DNA from: Lineus longissimus
Lineage: Eukaryota; Nemertea; Pilidiophora; Heteronemertea; Lineidae
NCBI RefSeq assembly: GCF_910592395.1
Contig: NC_088324.1
Coordinates: 3,350,001 to 3,410,000, forward strand
Reading direction: 5' to 3'
Length of the DNA: 60,000 nt
Below, piece after piece: positions 1-13,400 of this stretch. The position numbers and the translations under genes are program-made. The notes below the pieces were generated by a model that did no database searches, was not told the DNA's origin, and worked only from the letters and a program-made list of their open reading frames with translations. Positions within the stretch are counted from its first letter, which is position 1. Each line of letters starts with the position of its first letter.

Positions 1-1136
1 TGTAAATGAAGGGAGGGCAGATGCATTATTTCAATGACAACTTGCCATTCCTTTCACCGAGATATGGATACATTATCTGATGAAGCAAAGAACAATTTTG
101 TTAATTCTTGATAATCTGTGTCTTCCTCTAAAAACTGTAAATCATCATGCTTGTCACTCTGCTCAATTTCAGCTAATTGTCCAAGTTCTACTTGTTGACC
201 TTCATTGTTGTCAATAATTGAGCAGATGGCTATCTCCAGCTCCAAAAGCACTGATCCTCTCCCAAGACAAGCTGATCATTTTCACGACCTCTCGCAGTTC
301 GATTTGGGGACTTTCGTACTCATGGTAGTTGGCATTTAAAAGCTTTCATGATGCTAATATTCAGAGGGGTTCTAGGACACCCCCCCCCCCGGTCAATTCC
401 CTCCCGACATTGCCCCCCAGAAAATTGCCGGCCCCAGTAAAATAACCTCCGTGTGCACTCCCAAGACTCCCTCCTTCCAGCCAAGTCCTATGTCGAAGCA
501 AAGCGGTGACTTTATATGGGGTTTTATGTCATCAAAATTGTTTATGATCTCACCCGAAACTAGGCTGCTTGAATTATAAGCAGTCATTGTGACAATTACC
601 CCAATGAACGATGTTCTCAGGCAGGCTCAGTTTCGTGATATCAGAAGGAAGTGGTTCGTAGGAAATCCATGGGTAATCCCCTATTCATGGCAATTGGACA
701 ACAAAGACAGGGGATTGTTGTGAGCCACTTTATACAATCAAGAAGTAATGTCCTTTTCATATTGGTATAATAGAAAACATTGTGTTTTCCCTGACAGTGC
801 CTGACGATACTTGTAATTCCTGAATGACTGGTCCGTCTGCATCAGCCCGTTGCCCATTCAATGTTGCGAGCTCCTCATACGTATTGCCTAGGTCATCTTC
901 ATTTGCTAACCAATCGCAAAATGTCCATGGATGGATTCGATATCGGCACGCGTTTTGCGACGGTGTCCTCGCATACGCATGGCCTAAAAGGTGGGCCTGA
1001 TTGTAGGCTTAATCATCTAAACATCGAATCCATGAGCTGATGAATAGGCATGGAGATGTCGCCTTGGGCTCGGGATACAAATCGATGTCAGCATTCCCAC
1101 CTTCACCATCTTCATCATCTGTCATCGTGGCCATAC
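1..1136. other. Intergenic, no supported gene
   Basis: No reading frame here has a recognisable motif or flanking splice signals that extend it. There is a C-run near 380-390. The stretch lies upstream of the plus-strand receptor and could hold its missing first exon, but I could not find a hydrophobic exon ending in a Gly phase-1 donor. Confidence 0.4.
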
Positions 1137-1926
1137 ATGTACAGTCATTCCAGAAAGTAAATGTCCACGGGTTATTTTTAATATCACAGAGAAAGAATAA
1201 GATAATTGAATGCGGTTTTCAGCAGAGAATGGTATATCTAGTTGGTCATGTATCTGTTGTATTTGGAACCAACTAATCCTGTCTCTTCATTATGTAACAG
1301 GCAATTCAAAAAATGTCCAAAAAGTAACTTTTTTATTTTATTTTATTTCGTTCTTTTTCACAATGTATGGGTGAACTATGATGCAACAAAGGTTTTTGCT
1401 ATAAGTACTAGAAAATTCATGCTAAATTCTTTCATTTTGAAGATAAGTTTTAGCTCGCTACAGGTGATTGCTTTTTCAGACAGCTGGTGAGCTTTGAGAA
1501 CACCCCTCATAGTCAGCAATGCAGTCAGTCAGGGTCTTTATGGCCAACTCGGCTCAAACATGAAGGATTAGGGACCTTTATCAAAGGTTATGGAAGAGAT
1601 TTAAAAAATTACATAAAAATCCTAAGCAGAAATGTGGATTTGTCATCACTATCGAACACACTCTATGAAATTGCAAGTGCCAAAAAATGATGGTCACAAA
1701 GCACAGTTCATGGGCTCATTTGAATTTTTGAAAAGTCACATGAAATAAAAATGGTGATTTTTGGACCTTTTTTGAAATGTTTGTTACATAATGAAGGGAT
1801 GGAATTAGTGCATCCAAATACAACAGATATATGACCAACTAAATATATCATACTCTGCTGAAAACCGCATTCAAATATCTCATTTTATCTCTAACATATT
1901 TTTAAACTGGAAGGATTGTACAACGG
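1137..1926. repeat. Foldback element with long imperfect inverted arms
   Basis: The stretch from about 1137 to 1430 matches the reverse complement of about 1660 to 1926. The best-conserved core is around 1205-1270 and 1820-1885 and shares the string GAATGCGGTTTTCAGCAGAG in opposite orientation. The arms match at roughly 80 percent by eye and the loop is about 230 bp. No transposase is encoded. This fits a non-autonomous foldback element or MITE; the superfamily cannot be assigned because the target duplication is unclear. Confidence 0.6.
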
Positions 1927-2611
1927 CTCAGGAACAGCAAATACTGATCACAAGAGCGATAATTTTATATTCACCAATACTTCACATGAAACAGCGCCTT
2001 TAGGTTGGGGGGAAACCCCCCAAAACCCCTGGTTGGGAACCTGCTATAGTTCCTTCCGCCAATTTTTTGTTTTGATAGACAGTTTTCTCCGTGTATCTCT
2101 TTAGCAGTAACTCAACTCCTTCATCATAATAGCCGGCAAAGAAATGGAAAATGTCCCCCCCCCCGAAAGGTGTCCGGACTATCGTAGTCTGGCACTGTGG
2201 CAGATTCTTATGTAAGTGCAAGCTCTATTAAACTCGCGCAACTGTCAACATGGAGAGCCAATACTTCAATAAGTCAAATTTAAGCCCATGTACTTGAGAA
2301 ACATTGTTTACATTGGATACGTATGCACGTTAACCATAGGAGCTCTTCGCAGAAAAGCCTTCACACACGCTTCACACAAGTCTCGGACAATTATCGGTAC
2401 TATTGAGCCATCAATTATCCTGCTATTAATGTGCGGGAATAGTTAGACCAATTATGATCAAATTCCGTCTGTATTCCCAGTCGAAAGGTGACTGATGTCC
2501 CTCTCGAACCCGCTATTATTGAAATAAAAATTGACAACTTCGCTGGACTTAGAAAATTTCGGAAGGTCCTTGGCTTTAACGGCGGGTATACGCCAGTCTA
2601 CTGTATTTACG

Positions 2612-3467
2612 ACTCCAGGATAGATATGACAAATACATGTAGGTCATATTATGCGTGTGGACCTTAGCTTCAAATTTTGAATAGCGTTCTGTATGGCTGG
2701 TTAGTCACTGTTTAAACCAAATGGCCTAAATCCCATTTGTCGCAGGGTGAGCATTACGTTTGTAATTTATACTCTGTGTCTTATTCACTGCATAACATTC
2801 TTAAGTAATGCCCAGATGGTTGGAAAATTGTCGTCACTCGATTCAGGTATTGAAAAGGGGCAACATCCTGAGCCCACCAAAGATCACGAAACTTCCAGCC
2901 TGATTTATCCTAAAATGAGCATCAAGCACTGGAATGATCTATAAAGATTTATTATTTCCAATTAAGTAACGTTCGCCGTTTACGTTCCGTTTTAGATTAC
3001 GGGCCCGATCAACAGTCCATCCCCGCAAAGTCCGAGCCGTAATGTCTGTTTTTGGCGCGAAACATTCCTTTTGAAAGTGAGTGTTGGATAATTTTCCTAG
3101 ATGGGACAGGTCTGTTAGGATAACCGACGGGCGAAGGCTTCTATCACTCTTCCAAACTTCCCAAGCGCGCATATTCAGTGACAATCTCCCGTGGCCTAAG
3201 CTGCCCCATTTTTCCAATCATCATGCAAATGCATCACATTATGTCCTACCATCTGGGCATTACTTAAGAATGTTATGCAATGAATAAGACACCGAACGTC
3301 AAATACAAACATAATCCTCACCCTGCAACAAATGGGATTTTGGGCCATTTTGTTTAAACATAACCTAACAAGCCATGCGCAACGCTATTCAAACAAGAAT
3401 TGTGTCAATTTGAAGTATCCATACGCATAATATGACCTACATGTATTTGTCATATCTATCCTAGAGT
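2612..3467. repeat. Foldback element, about 215-bp inverted arms
   Basis: The left arm (about 2612-2822) matches the reverse complement of the right arm (about 3238-3467). Shared blocks include GATAGATATGACAAATACAT at the outer edge and CATTCTTAAGTAATGCCCAG at the inner edge. About 415 bp of unrelated sequence lies between. The small hydrophobic reading frame at 2747-2944 lies partly within an arm and is not taken as a gene. No transposase is present, so this is a non-autonomous TIR or foldback element. Confidence 0.65.
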
Positions 3468-4303
3468 TATATAATTATGGGGGAAAATAGTAACTGTTCC
3501 GTTTTTTTATTGATACACCCTGTATACACAGTTGTTTTATCCCCCGTTTAGTTATTTTTTATCGGATAGCTGGTGCTGCGAACGATCCATTGGTCAACCT
3601 CTACATCCGGGGTCTACTTGATTAGCAATTCAAAATGGCTGCACCATAGACCCTGGATACTCGTGAGACAAAACCACCATTGATTTTTTAAGCCTTTTAG
3701 CAATGTTTGACTGCGTCGCATCAAATACTGCGTGCGGTTGTGAATCTGAAATTTTGATATGACATTCCGGATAGGCGGGCAAGTAAATGGTGAAAAGTAA
3801 ACTGGTAGTTGACCACGAACATTTTTCGATAATCGACAAATTGGACAGACGTTGATATTTCCACTCTTTTCAGCCAACTGGCAGAAAAATCTCAAAATCT
3901 TCATTTTTCCAAGAATTCAAAAATGAATGATGATGACGATGATGATATATGCTTCAAACTGCACTCAAAAGAAAACCCGTGATGTACTGAACAAACTTTC
4001 TTTTGCTCCAAAATAATCAGATCAGTGATTTCTGAGCTACAGGCTGTGAAAGACAAGGCACCAAAAAATGATAAAAAGAAACCAAAACATGCATGAACTC
4101 CAAGGGATTAGTACTCATACCGCTGCATACGTTCCACTAAACATTTCTACTCACAACAGTTGATGAACATAGAGATGATCAAGCAAAATTATCATGTATT
4201 TCTTATTGTTTCCGAGACATTTACCTTTACCCCCGAACTTCTTACTTCTTCTGCTACCCCGAATTCGTAAATGCGTCTGATATCCTCCTGATTGTTTCTT
4301 TAG
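3468..4303. other. Presumed intron or upstream region of first receptor
   Basis: Nothing recognisable. Short minus-strand frames near 3614-3904 have no motif. The stretch ends in a polypyrimidine tract and AG at 4302-4303, which is the acceptor of the first visible receptor exon. Confidence 0.4.
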
Positions 4304-4425
4304 GTAATTCGCTCGTGCTCTTCACCATCTTCTCCTACCTTAAGACGAGGACGGTGACCAACATTCTGCTGGCTGCCCTGGCTACCACAGACCTCCTGAC
4401 GATGTTTGTCTCTGTTCCTGTCAAG
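4304..4425 (+). CDS. GPCR exon: TM1 (second half) to TM2
   Basis: The acceptor is TTTAG and the donor GTATGC. The exon opens with two bases that complete a Gly codon, then reads NSLVLFTIF...LLAALATTDLLTM, the end of TM1, intracellular loop 1 and TM2. It ends on a whole codon. The preceding exon must end in G at phase 1. Confidence 0.88.
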
Positions 4426-7400
4426 GTATGCACCCATTTCATCAATTAGTAGGCGAGAATTGGGGCAGCGGTAGCACAATGGAAGAGAGTCGGCCTTACG
4501 ATCAAGAGGTAGTGGGTTAGACTCCCGGCAGAGTCACTACTTTGTTCCCCTACTGGTCGGGTTCAAGTGTGCACCTTTTGTCTGCTCCCTAAAACCCCCG
4601 ATTGATTTCTGTGGAAACCGGGGAAATAGTATGGTGTCTGCGCTTTGAACAGGGAATCATGGAAAAGCATTATATAAATATTATAAATAACTCAATTCCC
4701 GTTTTCATCCTTGACTCAAAGGGGGTCTGCTAGCTCAAAACCCCATAATTCACGTTATTCCTGCCTTAATTCCATTACGTTATTTTGCCCCAAACCTCCC
4801 AGTAAAAAGAGTTATTGCCTAGCCCAATACACGGTCTATTGTCTTTAAACAATGCCTATAGGCCCAAGTCCCCATTGTTGTACTGACTTATCAATGGGTT
4901 ATCAGGGTAAGTCTCAATGCTTTCGGGAATGTTCGTGATGAGTTTTTGGATCTTCTACAGAATATACCCATTACCCCCAGTGTACGAATCGAAAGTGAGG
5001 CATACTCTGCAAACACCAAAGGGTGCACATCGAGTGAGAGGGATCCAGTGTATAAACTATTTGGAAGAAAAAGTCTGAACTCGATTCAATTAAAGTCCTC
5101 CGAACTGTCTAAGGCTTACATTTTAAAAATGGTAGTGCAAAGAATTGACCAAACTATTTTTATCTTTAAAACTAATATTGATATTGAAATATCAAATTTG
5201 AATAAAGTAGACTATGGCATCAAAATTGCCAAACAAAAAACTTTAGAATGTATTTCGACACCAACTTGATGATAAGCCGAAGAATTTAGAATGATATGTT
5301 GGCGCTGATCTGTTTTAAAGATACAAATAGTTTGGTCGTATTTATCTTTTCATTTCCATGTTTTGAATGAAAGCCTAACCGAAACAGTGCGGTGGTCAGT
5401 GGTCGAATAGTTTTCAGACTTTTTTGTCCGAATATTTGAAATACTGATCTCCGGACTCTCTCCTACGGTGTGTCTGAAGAGAATGCACTGGGGGGAATGG
5501 ATATATTCAGTAGAAAATCCAAATGCACATCACAATCATTCCCGAGAGCTCGGCTTCGGTCTTACTCGGGAAAGTTTATTTGAAAAGTGAGCTCTAATTC
5601 CATTAAAACGTTTAATCTTCAAATTAAATTAAAGTATCACTTCAACCATTATTTATATATGCCAGTGTCATTATTATTCCCTGGTTGGAAAAGCCACCCA
5701 TTAAATGATTCTTGTATAATCTTAAGAATTGAAAGTTGAGTTCGAAAAAATATATATTTCAAACAATTCAGGATTTATGTGAATTTGTAGACAATAAACA
5801 TTTCTTCATTTACCTAGATATTTCAGCGACTAAAACCAGACGCAATGACATTGGGAGTTGTTGGATGTCCCGCTATTTACTACCTTCAGTGGTTGTTCTA
5901 CCATGCATCCATCTATACATTGGTTGTCATTGCTCTGGAAAGGTACGTTCAACCCAGCCCCCTCCTCCCACAACCACCATCATTTCAACATCTTTGGCAG
6001 TGATTACGAGTATACTTTTCCCTGATTTATCAACAAAAGTCCGTCATTGTCAGACTTTTCACTGAAACATCGATCAGAGTTCTAAAAAAAGCGTGTGAAA
6101 ATACTAAGACTTCCCCAAATAGGGCATTAAAGATAACAGGTCTATGTTGAATGGGGTAGATGAAGTGTGAGCAAAACACTCGGAGTGATCTTATTGAGTA
6201 ATTACAAATAGGGTCACCATATGGGCGTTTGGTTCACACCATAATGCATTCCATTCAACTGAGACCATTGATCTTGATTGCCCTATTTTGGGAAGTAGCC
6301 CTAGTATTTCTCATATTTTTTTTTAATCTGACCTTGAGGGAAAAGTCGGGACAATGTCGGACTTGTGTCGGATAAATCGGGAAAAAGTTAAAGAAGCCGT
6401 TAAGATGTCGGAAAAGGCCTCCTATTGATGTACATGTATAATTAAATCTTTTGTTACACACATGAAGCACCAACAAGCAACCAGGAACGATAGCTAATGG
6501 TTCTTGTAAAAGCCCCTGTGGTCAGAATTTGGTACCCAACTAGGTCAAGAGTCCAGATAGGATTGTTTATTTCCTATATAGTTTCGTGTATATACATTAT
6601 GTACATTCGCTACAACTTCTTGCAAGATTCTTTGTTGTGAGCTCACTTTAGAATCATGTAACAAATCAATGTTCATGCCCATATATACGAAACTGAATGA
6701 TCCTTAGGGCCTACTTAGAACGTTATAAATATTGTATTTGGAATTTTGTAACCTCAGGTAGTGACAGATAAGACAAAGTTGACAAGAATTTGAGGCTGGG
6801 GTTCACCTATGACACATCTATTGTGCGCTTCCAACAAAAATATCAATACCATATTGATCGCAAATGGGTACCTTTTCATTTCAATGTATGTTTTAGTTCC
6901 AACCTTTATCTTCCAATTCTGCATAAAAATATATCAATTTGACTGATTAGAATAGAGTTAATTGGCTTTTAGAGGTCATACTTTGAGTTTTGAACAATCC
7001 TGCAACCTTTAGGATGCGACATATCCGTTTCAAATTTGGACTCTCACATCGAGGCATGGTGCGTGCAGGTGCTAAAGATCCGTTTTTCTGAGAAATACAT
7101 TCCATTTAAATGGCATAAACAAATTAATGCCCTAAAATGTCTCGATTTACAATTTTCTGAATATTGCCTATATACTCTAATCTCCCACTTAACTGTCCCA
7201 TTCTTGAACCCGGAAAATCATCAGAAAATCCTAAGTCCAATAAAATGGGGTGGGGTATGGTCGGAAACAGAATGCCCTGGATCAATATTATAATTGTTCT
7301 GTCGACTTCCTTGTCACACCCCAGAGCCTGGCAAAGAATTACACTAGGCCTAATCGGGTGAGGTTACGGATGACCTCAGTGACATAACAATTACGTATTC

Positions 7401-10400
7401 TCCAAAACAGTATAAGAGAAGTTGGACAGTTCTTGTGTACTCATTGATGTTTTTGTCAGAGGTTCGATTTGTTAATCGACGAGATGCGTTTGTTTTGGAT
7501 TTTTGCTTTGCCATTGGATTTTGGGTCGTGAATTCGATGGATAACGGTGACGACGGTGATGTTGGCGGTAATGGTGGGCATGGTGATGGTGGTGACGACG
7601 GAGGTAATAATGGTGCGGCTAACGAAGGCCAAGAAAGGAGACATCTTCATGGCTACAGCTTGAATCAGCGTTTGGACTACGTGGATACTTTTAGGCTGCA
7701 CCATGCGATGGGCATTGCGCATGCCCGGTCTTGTCGTTCTTTTGCCGTACATCACCGCATCCATCCAAGGACATTCTCAAGATGGCTAGACCAGTATGAA
7801 GAGATGTCGGAACGCCGCGACAGGTGCACCCAAATTGAGAGGAGACGGCGGAGGATTCGGCAGCATGGCAATGATGAACAAGGTAACTCATTTTTGTCAG
7901 GAATTTACGAAAGATGTACAATTTTAAGTGAAGTAGGCCCATAAGATTAAGGCCTGTACTCACTGACGCGTTTTTCCGCCGCATTTTCACCGCCGGGCGG
8001 GGAATCCTTTGTTCACCTAATGAATAACAATTGATTTCCGCGCCTCGGTGAAAACGCGGCGCAAAAGCGCGACAGTGAGTTCAGGCTTTCACTGTGAAAT
8101 GAGGTTTTATCCATAGTTCGACATTATTCAGGGACTCTTCTTAGATTTCAGGCATACTCTACTCTTCTCCCCCTCCGATTCATCCCTTCACCGTCTGCTT
8201 GATAGGCCTACCGTTTGTCCTTTTCAGCGTTTTGGGCAGACATGGAAAATCAGCTCAACGACTGGTTTATTCAACGCCGCCAGCATGGAATTCCAGTATC
8301 CGGGATCGATCTCCAGTCACAAGCAGCCAGGGAATACAGACAATGGTGGACTAATCTGACGGAGGAACAAAGGCAGCAGACGAGAGCGCAAAGGCCTCGC
8401 AATCAGGATTTCCGAGCGTCAGATCACTGGCTGACCCGATTCAAAGAAAGGTAAAAACAACGAAGCCATTTCGTAAATTGGTATCTCACTTGGGTTGGGT
8501 TCTCTCACAACTTTTGTTCTGCCATAATGGAATAATGGGCCCAATGACCAAGAAATGGACAGTAATGGGGGAGTAAGCTACGTTTTTCAAAGCTAAAAGT
8601 GGTCTCCTTTTCCTTTCAGAAAAAGAATAAGCCATCGAAGAAAGAATAAGGACACGCGAACCCTCCCCGACAACGCTATGGAAATAGCGGCCGTCTATCG
8701 TAGGGAAACGTCTCAAATAATCCAAAATGGAAATTTCCATGTGATCATCAACATGGATGAAACATTTGTCAACTTTGACATGGTGCCGAAAACCACAATG
8801 GCTACAACAGGATCACATTCGATCGACATCAGATCCTCAAGAGGGAACGGGAAGATTGGATGCACGGTAACCTTGGCCGTCTCCAGCGATGGACGAAAAC
8901 TACCAGCTGAGGTCAACTTTAGGGCTTGGATGCTGAAGGCGAAGTTATTGCAGAACTGCGAGCCCATGCTCCCCAGAACGTGCGAGTAAGTAAACCTTTT
9001 CATTAACTAATCCTGGTTTATTAGCTGTTAGATGACCATATCATCTTCAACTGCCAATGGAGCTAGCTCTATGATCTGCCTGCTCCTCGTGTTTAATGGT
9101 CTTTTTACGAATCCTGTTCTATTTTTAGAATCATTGCAGTACGTTGATCTTTGAAACCATTTCCCAAAGCTATCAGCTGGCTGAGCAACAATACAATCGG
9201 AGAATGAGTCATACATTTTCATGAATTGCACCGATTTATTCTTTATTTCTAAACGAAACGTTTTAATCTTAGGTTACAGGTACTCCGAATGGCTGGGCAA
9301 GACATCAGTCATTGATCGAATGGTTGCAAGCCATTGTTGTGCCATTTATTGCCGGAGCAACCTTTCTCCTCATCTTGGATCGCTACCCTGCCCATAGACA
9401 TCATCTGTTTACGGAGGAAATTCCGCGGCTAAATGGACAGGATTCGTTCATTCCTGGACGATGCACTTCAATTTTGCAACCTTTGGACTTAACTGTAAAT
9501 CGCAGTTTTAAATGTCATCTCAGATTGGTGTGGAAAGCCTGGAAGATTGGACATACCGAAGATGATGGACACTGTGATCAGATTTCCCGCCAGGAAGTAG
9601 TACGTATGATCAGTCTCGCCTGGGAAAGAGTGGCATTCCAAGTGATAGTCAGTGGGTGGAGACTAAGTGGACTTCTTCCGGACGGGAATGACGACCCAGT
9701 GATCCCGCATCCAGCAGATGGGGAACTTGAAGAGGTTAATGATGAGCTTGAGTTTGACCCTGATGACGCTGATGTTGACTTTCATGATGAATAAAACCTT
9801 ATCAGAATGTTAATCTTCTGTTCAATTTTTTCTTTAATGCCCATTATCAGGCAGTAGATCACCCTGTTCTTTCGTCCCAGTTCCAATCTAGTGACTTTAC
9901 CCTTCCATGTCAAAGACGAGGCCACTCTTTTTAACTACAGGTGATGAAATCAACGATCAGGCCCGATCACAGTTTAAAGACTCCTTGTGGGTGTTCCTAG
10001 ACCACTTCACTGCTTAACTGCAGAATAGCCAGGACTCTTCTATAATCACCCTTATTCCATTGGGCAATTGATCGGTTGTAGTAGCTCCCATTGTGTAAAT
10101 ACAGTGTGTTAAATGGTGAACGAATCGCCACAGTGATCTTGAGCTGTTACGAAACCGTGACCCTAATTGCCCCGGTCGCCCAGCCGCAGTACACGTAAAC
10201 GACTACGTGACTAGGCAAGATTGTCGTAAAGCCTTACAGTGTCCATTGTCATGTCACTACTCCAGGCTGTTCCATAAATTGAGCTCTGCCCCAACCAAAA
10301 TTAGCAATATTCGGACTCAGTCACTTGCGATAGGGTTTGGAAATGGGACAGGTAAGTGGGAGATTAGAGTATTTCCACCAAAATATTTCGAAAAAGCGAT

Positions 10401-13400
10401 CAGTAGGACCTGGATTGTACAGATGGCTATATCGTACAAAAATATTTTTTCAAATAATGGATGTATTATGTCCATCCATAAAAGAGAAAACTTGAAACAT
10501 GAATCTGAAAACATCGCGTGCCGACCGCCAGTTACAGCTTTTTTATTGTAATTCACTTCATTCTCGCCACTCCCTATAGCTATTTGGATATTATGAGGTC
10601 AGCTGTGGTCAATTGTAAACCAGGTCAATGGACCTATCTCAGACTGAGGAACCATGAAAGGCGAAAACTGCATTGAATTAAATTTTCGAGAAGAGTATAT
10701 CTGGTCGACGAAGGGAATTAAATCTGCAGGTGGTGGTGTGATATAAGCATTAGTTCAGAGGATCGCGGGTTGTCACAAGTGCTGGCTGTATGTGAACCCC
10801 AACCTTAAGTTGTCAATGCAATCCCATTGATCTCATGCATTCATGTATCCCGTGTATTGTCTTGCAGGTTCCTTACAATATGCTATCCTCTAAAGTCGAA
10901 AACCATCTCGACTCCCAGCACCACGAAGATAATCCTAGTTATAGTGTGGATTCTGGCGCTGGTCTTCTCGATACCAGCATCTTTTTTCTACGTAAGTATG
11001 AGCCATTGGTCCACTTTCGCGACCACTTCTCTTAAGGCGGAGGTGAGAGTAAAAACAGTTCGCCAGCGCCAGGCATTTTGTTATTTGTTTGTCAAACTAC
11101 AACGTATGCATAAAAAAGAGTTGGCGTTTCGGGGGGGTTGCGAAAACTCCTTCGTACGGATTAAAGCGCATACGAGACATGTTTCTGTCGCACTTAACAG
11201 CAATTGTAATCACCCGTCGCTGTGATTCAAATTGTTCGTTAGAGTGGTTCTTTGATAAGTAACACCAAAAACATTGTTTAACAGCAAAGTAAGTGTTGTA
11301 TTTGTTAAATGTCACAAAAAGGCCAAAAACAAGATAGACTCAATGGAATGTTTTATAGCAATGCTATGTATGACATTGCTTGTCGCAAAGTGATATCAAA
11401 GCGACCAATTGTCAATGTGATGAAAGAAATTGTTCACTACAGATCGCTAATCAGAATGTGTTTTTTTTATCAGGTTGAATATGATATACTTAAAGATGTC
11501 AATAGTTGTTATCCAATGTATGGATGCGGTGATCATGCATCATCCCGGCAGCAGCTCTATTATAAGCTTGGCGAGATTGCCTATACGATCCAATATGTTA
11601 TAGTCGGGTGTATCATGTTTAACTATATAATTCCTCTGACCTTTATGGTCGGTGCGTATGGAGCTGTGAGCGTCTCACTCATAAAGAGCATCAGAGCCGG
11701 CAGGGAAATGAAAGCAGCTGCAAGGTAGGTAGCAGTAAACTGACATGTCTTCCTGCAATATCATATACTGGGTAAGCCTAGTCTATGAAACTCTGTCCCT
11801 AGTTATTGACTTTGATATTATTGTTTTGGTCAATACTATAAATTAGTTGAGACACACACAGTTGATAGAAATTACAAGGGAAATGATAAAAATGAATGTA
11901 CTCTGCACATGCTCAGAAATTGAAAGTGAGGCTATATATTTTGTCTGGACAACTTTACCACAGTCCTTCGAGTAATTCAAGATGAAAACTTCGAGTTTTT
12001 GTGAGTTCTGTGAGGAAATTTATTAACATGCGTACCAATTTAAACATTTTTCTGAATCGATAATGTGGGGGTATTTAGTAGTATCCATCTCTTAACCACG
12101 GAAACACAGCCGATTTTGCGTGGGTAATTTGTTATAACAAAGATCAGGCTAATTTTTAACTGTAAAAATGTTATGAAATTAAATTGGACCACCAGTATTT
12201 ACGAACGGCGTACCCCTTTAATCGCTGGGTTTTAACCGACTTTAGGCGATGACTGCTAGAATACTGCAGAACCCCTTTAGCGGGCGCCTCTCTATCAGGA
12301 CACCCTGTCTATAACGGACCTTGCAATTGTTGGTGCCGAACTTTTTGTTTTTTTAATTTGATCTTCATCAGGATATATCTCATTAAAGGATGCATTTGTC
12401 CGTCCAAAGGGTGTCTTTGATAAAGAGGTTTTAGTGTAAGTCATAGAGTTAGGTCAAATCATGAGGCAGATCACAAGACGATATCATTTATTTTCCAGCA
12501 ATGAACAAGGAAAGACAGACGATGATGCTGATGCTAAAAAGAGATTCAAGGTGAGTCTTGGTTGTTTAAACAAGAAACTGATGAAGCATAGTGCAGGACA
12601 AAATGTGAAATTTACTAGACCCGGGTAGAAGTTCCAGAGATAAACTTCTGATAAATATTTAGGTTCTTAATTCAGATATTTTTTTAGTTTTATGTTCATG
12701 AAGTACATGGCGTATGAACGATTTTTTTCAGAAGTGAACATGCGCATGAACACAAGCCTGAATATGATCTCAACTAAGAATTAAGGGCTACACCGTTCAT
12801 AATTACTGGTGGTCAAGTTAAATAAAAATCCACTAATACGCAATGCCGTAGTGCAGGTTCTATGAAATACATGTACGAATTTGTTGAAAGTTTGTGTTCA
12901 TATTATTTATTATTATATATAGAGCGAGTCACGCCTGCGTTCGCTCTTTGTTGGCAGTTGGGTTAAATAAACCCTTTCGAGTCCGCATCACATTGTCAAC
13001 TACCCATCCTTATGGTAAATATTCACCGAATCGTTCTTTCTTTGCAGATTGTTAAAATGCTTATAATGATAGTAGTGTTATTCGCTCTATTCTGGGCACC
13101 ATACATCGTGTGGATGGTAATGTACATTTTCCCGTCCAGTGCAGGCGACTTCAGTGATAATGCTGTACACTGGATTGCATTCCACAATAGGGCAGCTTTC
13201 GAATTGGGTCTATCTATCGTCTATGGACTAGCCTATGCTAATAGCTGTGTCAATCCTTTCATTTACTTATTCATGTCAAAGTAAGTTGACGATTTTTACA
13301 TCGAAATGTCACCTGGCAGGGTCAAATATCCTGATACAATTCTTCATTAAAATCTTAACTGATAATCTTACCCGAATCTTTTAATTAGTGTTCAGGCTTA

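Larger units (their letters stand above)
7175..10369 (+). mobile_element. Pogo/Tigger-like DNA transposon, near complete
   Basis: The ends are inverted repeats of about 28 bp with one mismatch. The left end starts CTCTAATCTCCCACTTA and the right end is its reverse complement, ending at 10369. A TA dinucleotide flanks both sides (7173-7174 and 10370-10371), the target duplication expected of the Tc1/mariner-pogo superfamily. Inside is a four-exon transposase gene on the same strand. The element sits in the receptor intron between the TM3 and TM4 exons, in the gene's sense orientation. One frameshift is seen in the transposase, so it is recent but probably inactive. Confidence 0.85.

Noticed and set aside
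2747-2944. Hydrophobic plus-strand frame as the missing TM1 exon of the receptor
   Set aside because: It lies partly in an inverted-repeat arm and lacks a donor at the needed phase.
4946-5269. 107-codon plus-strand frame in the receptor intron
   Set aside because: No motif, no splice context, and it sits between two exons whose phases already match.
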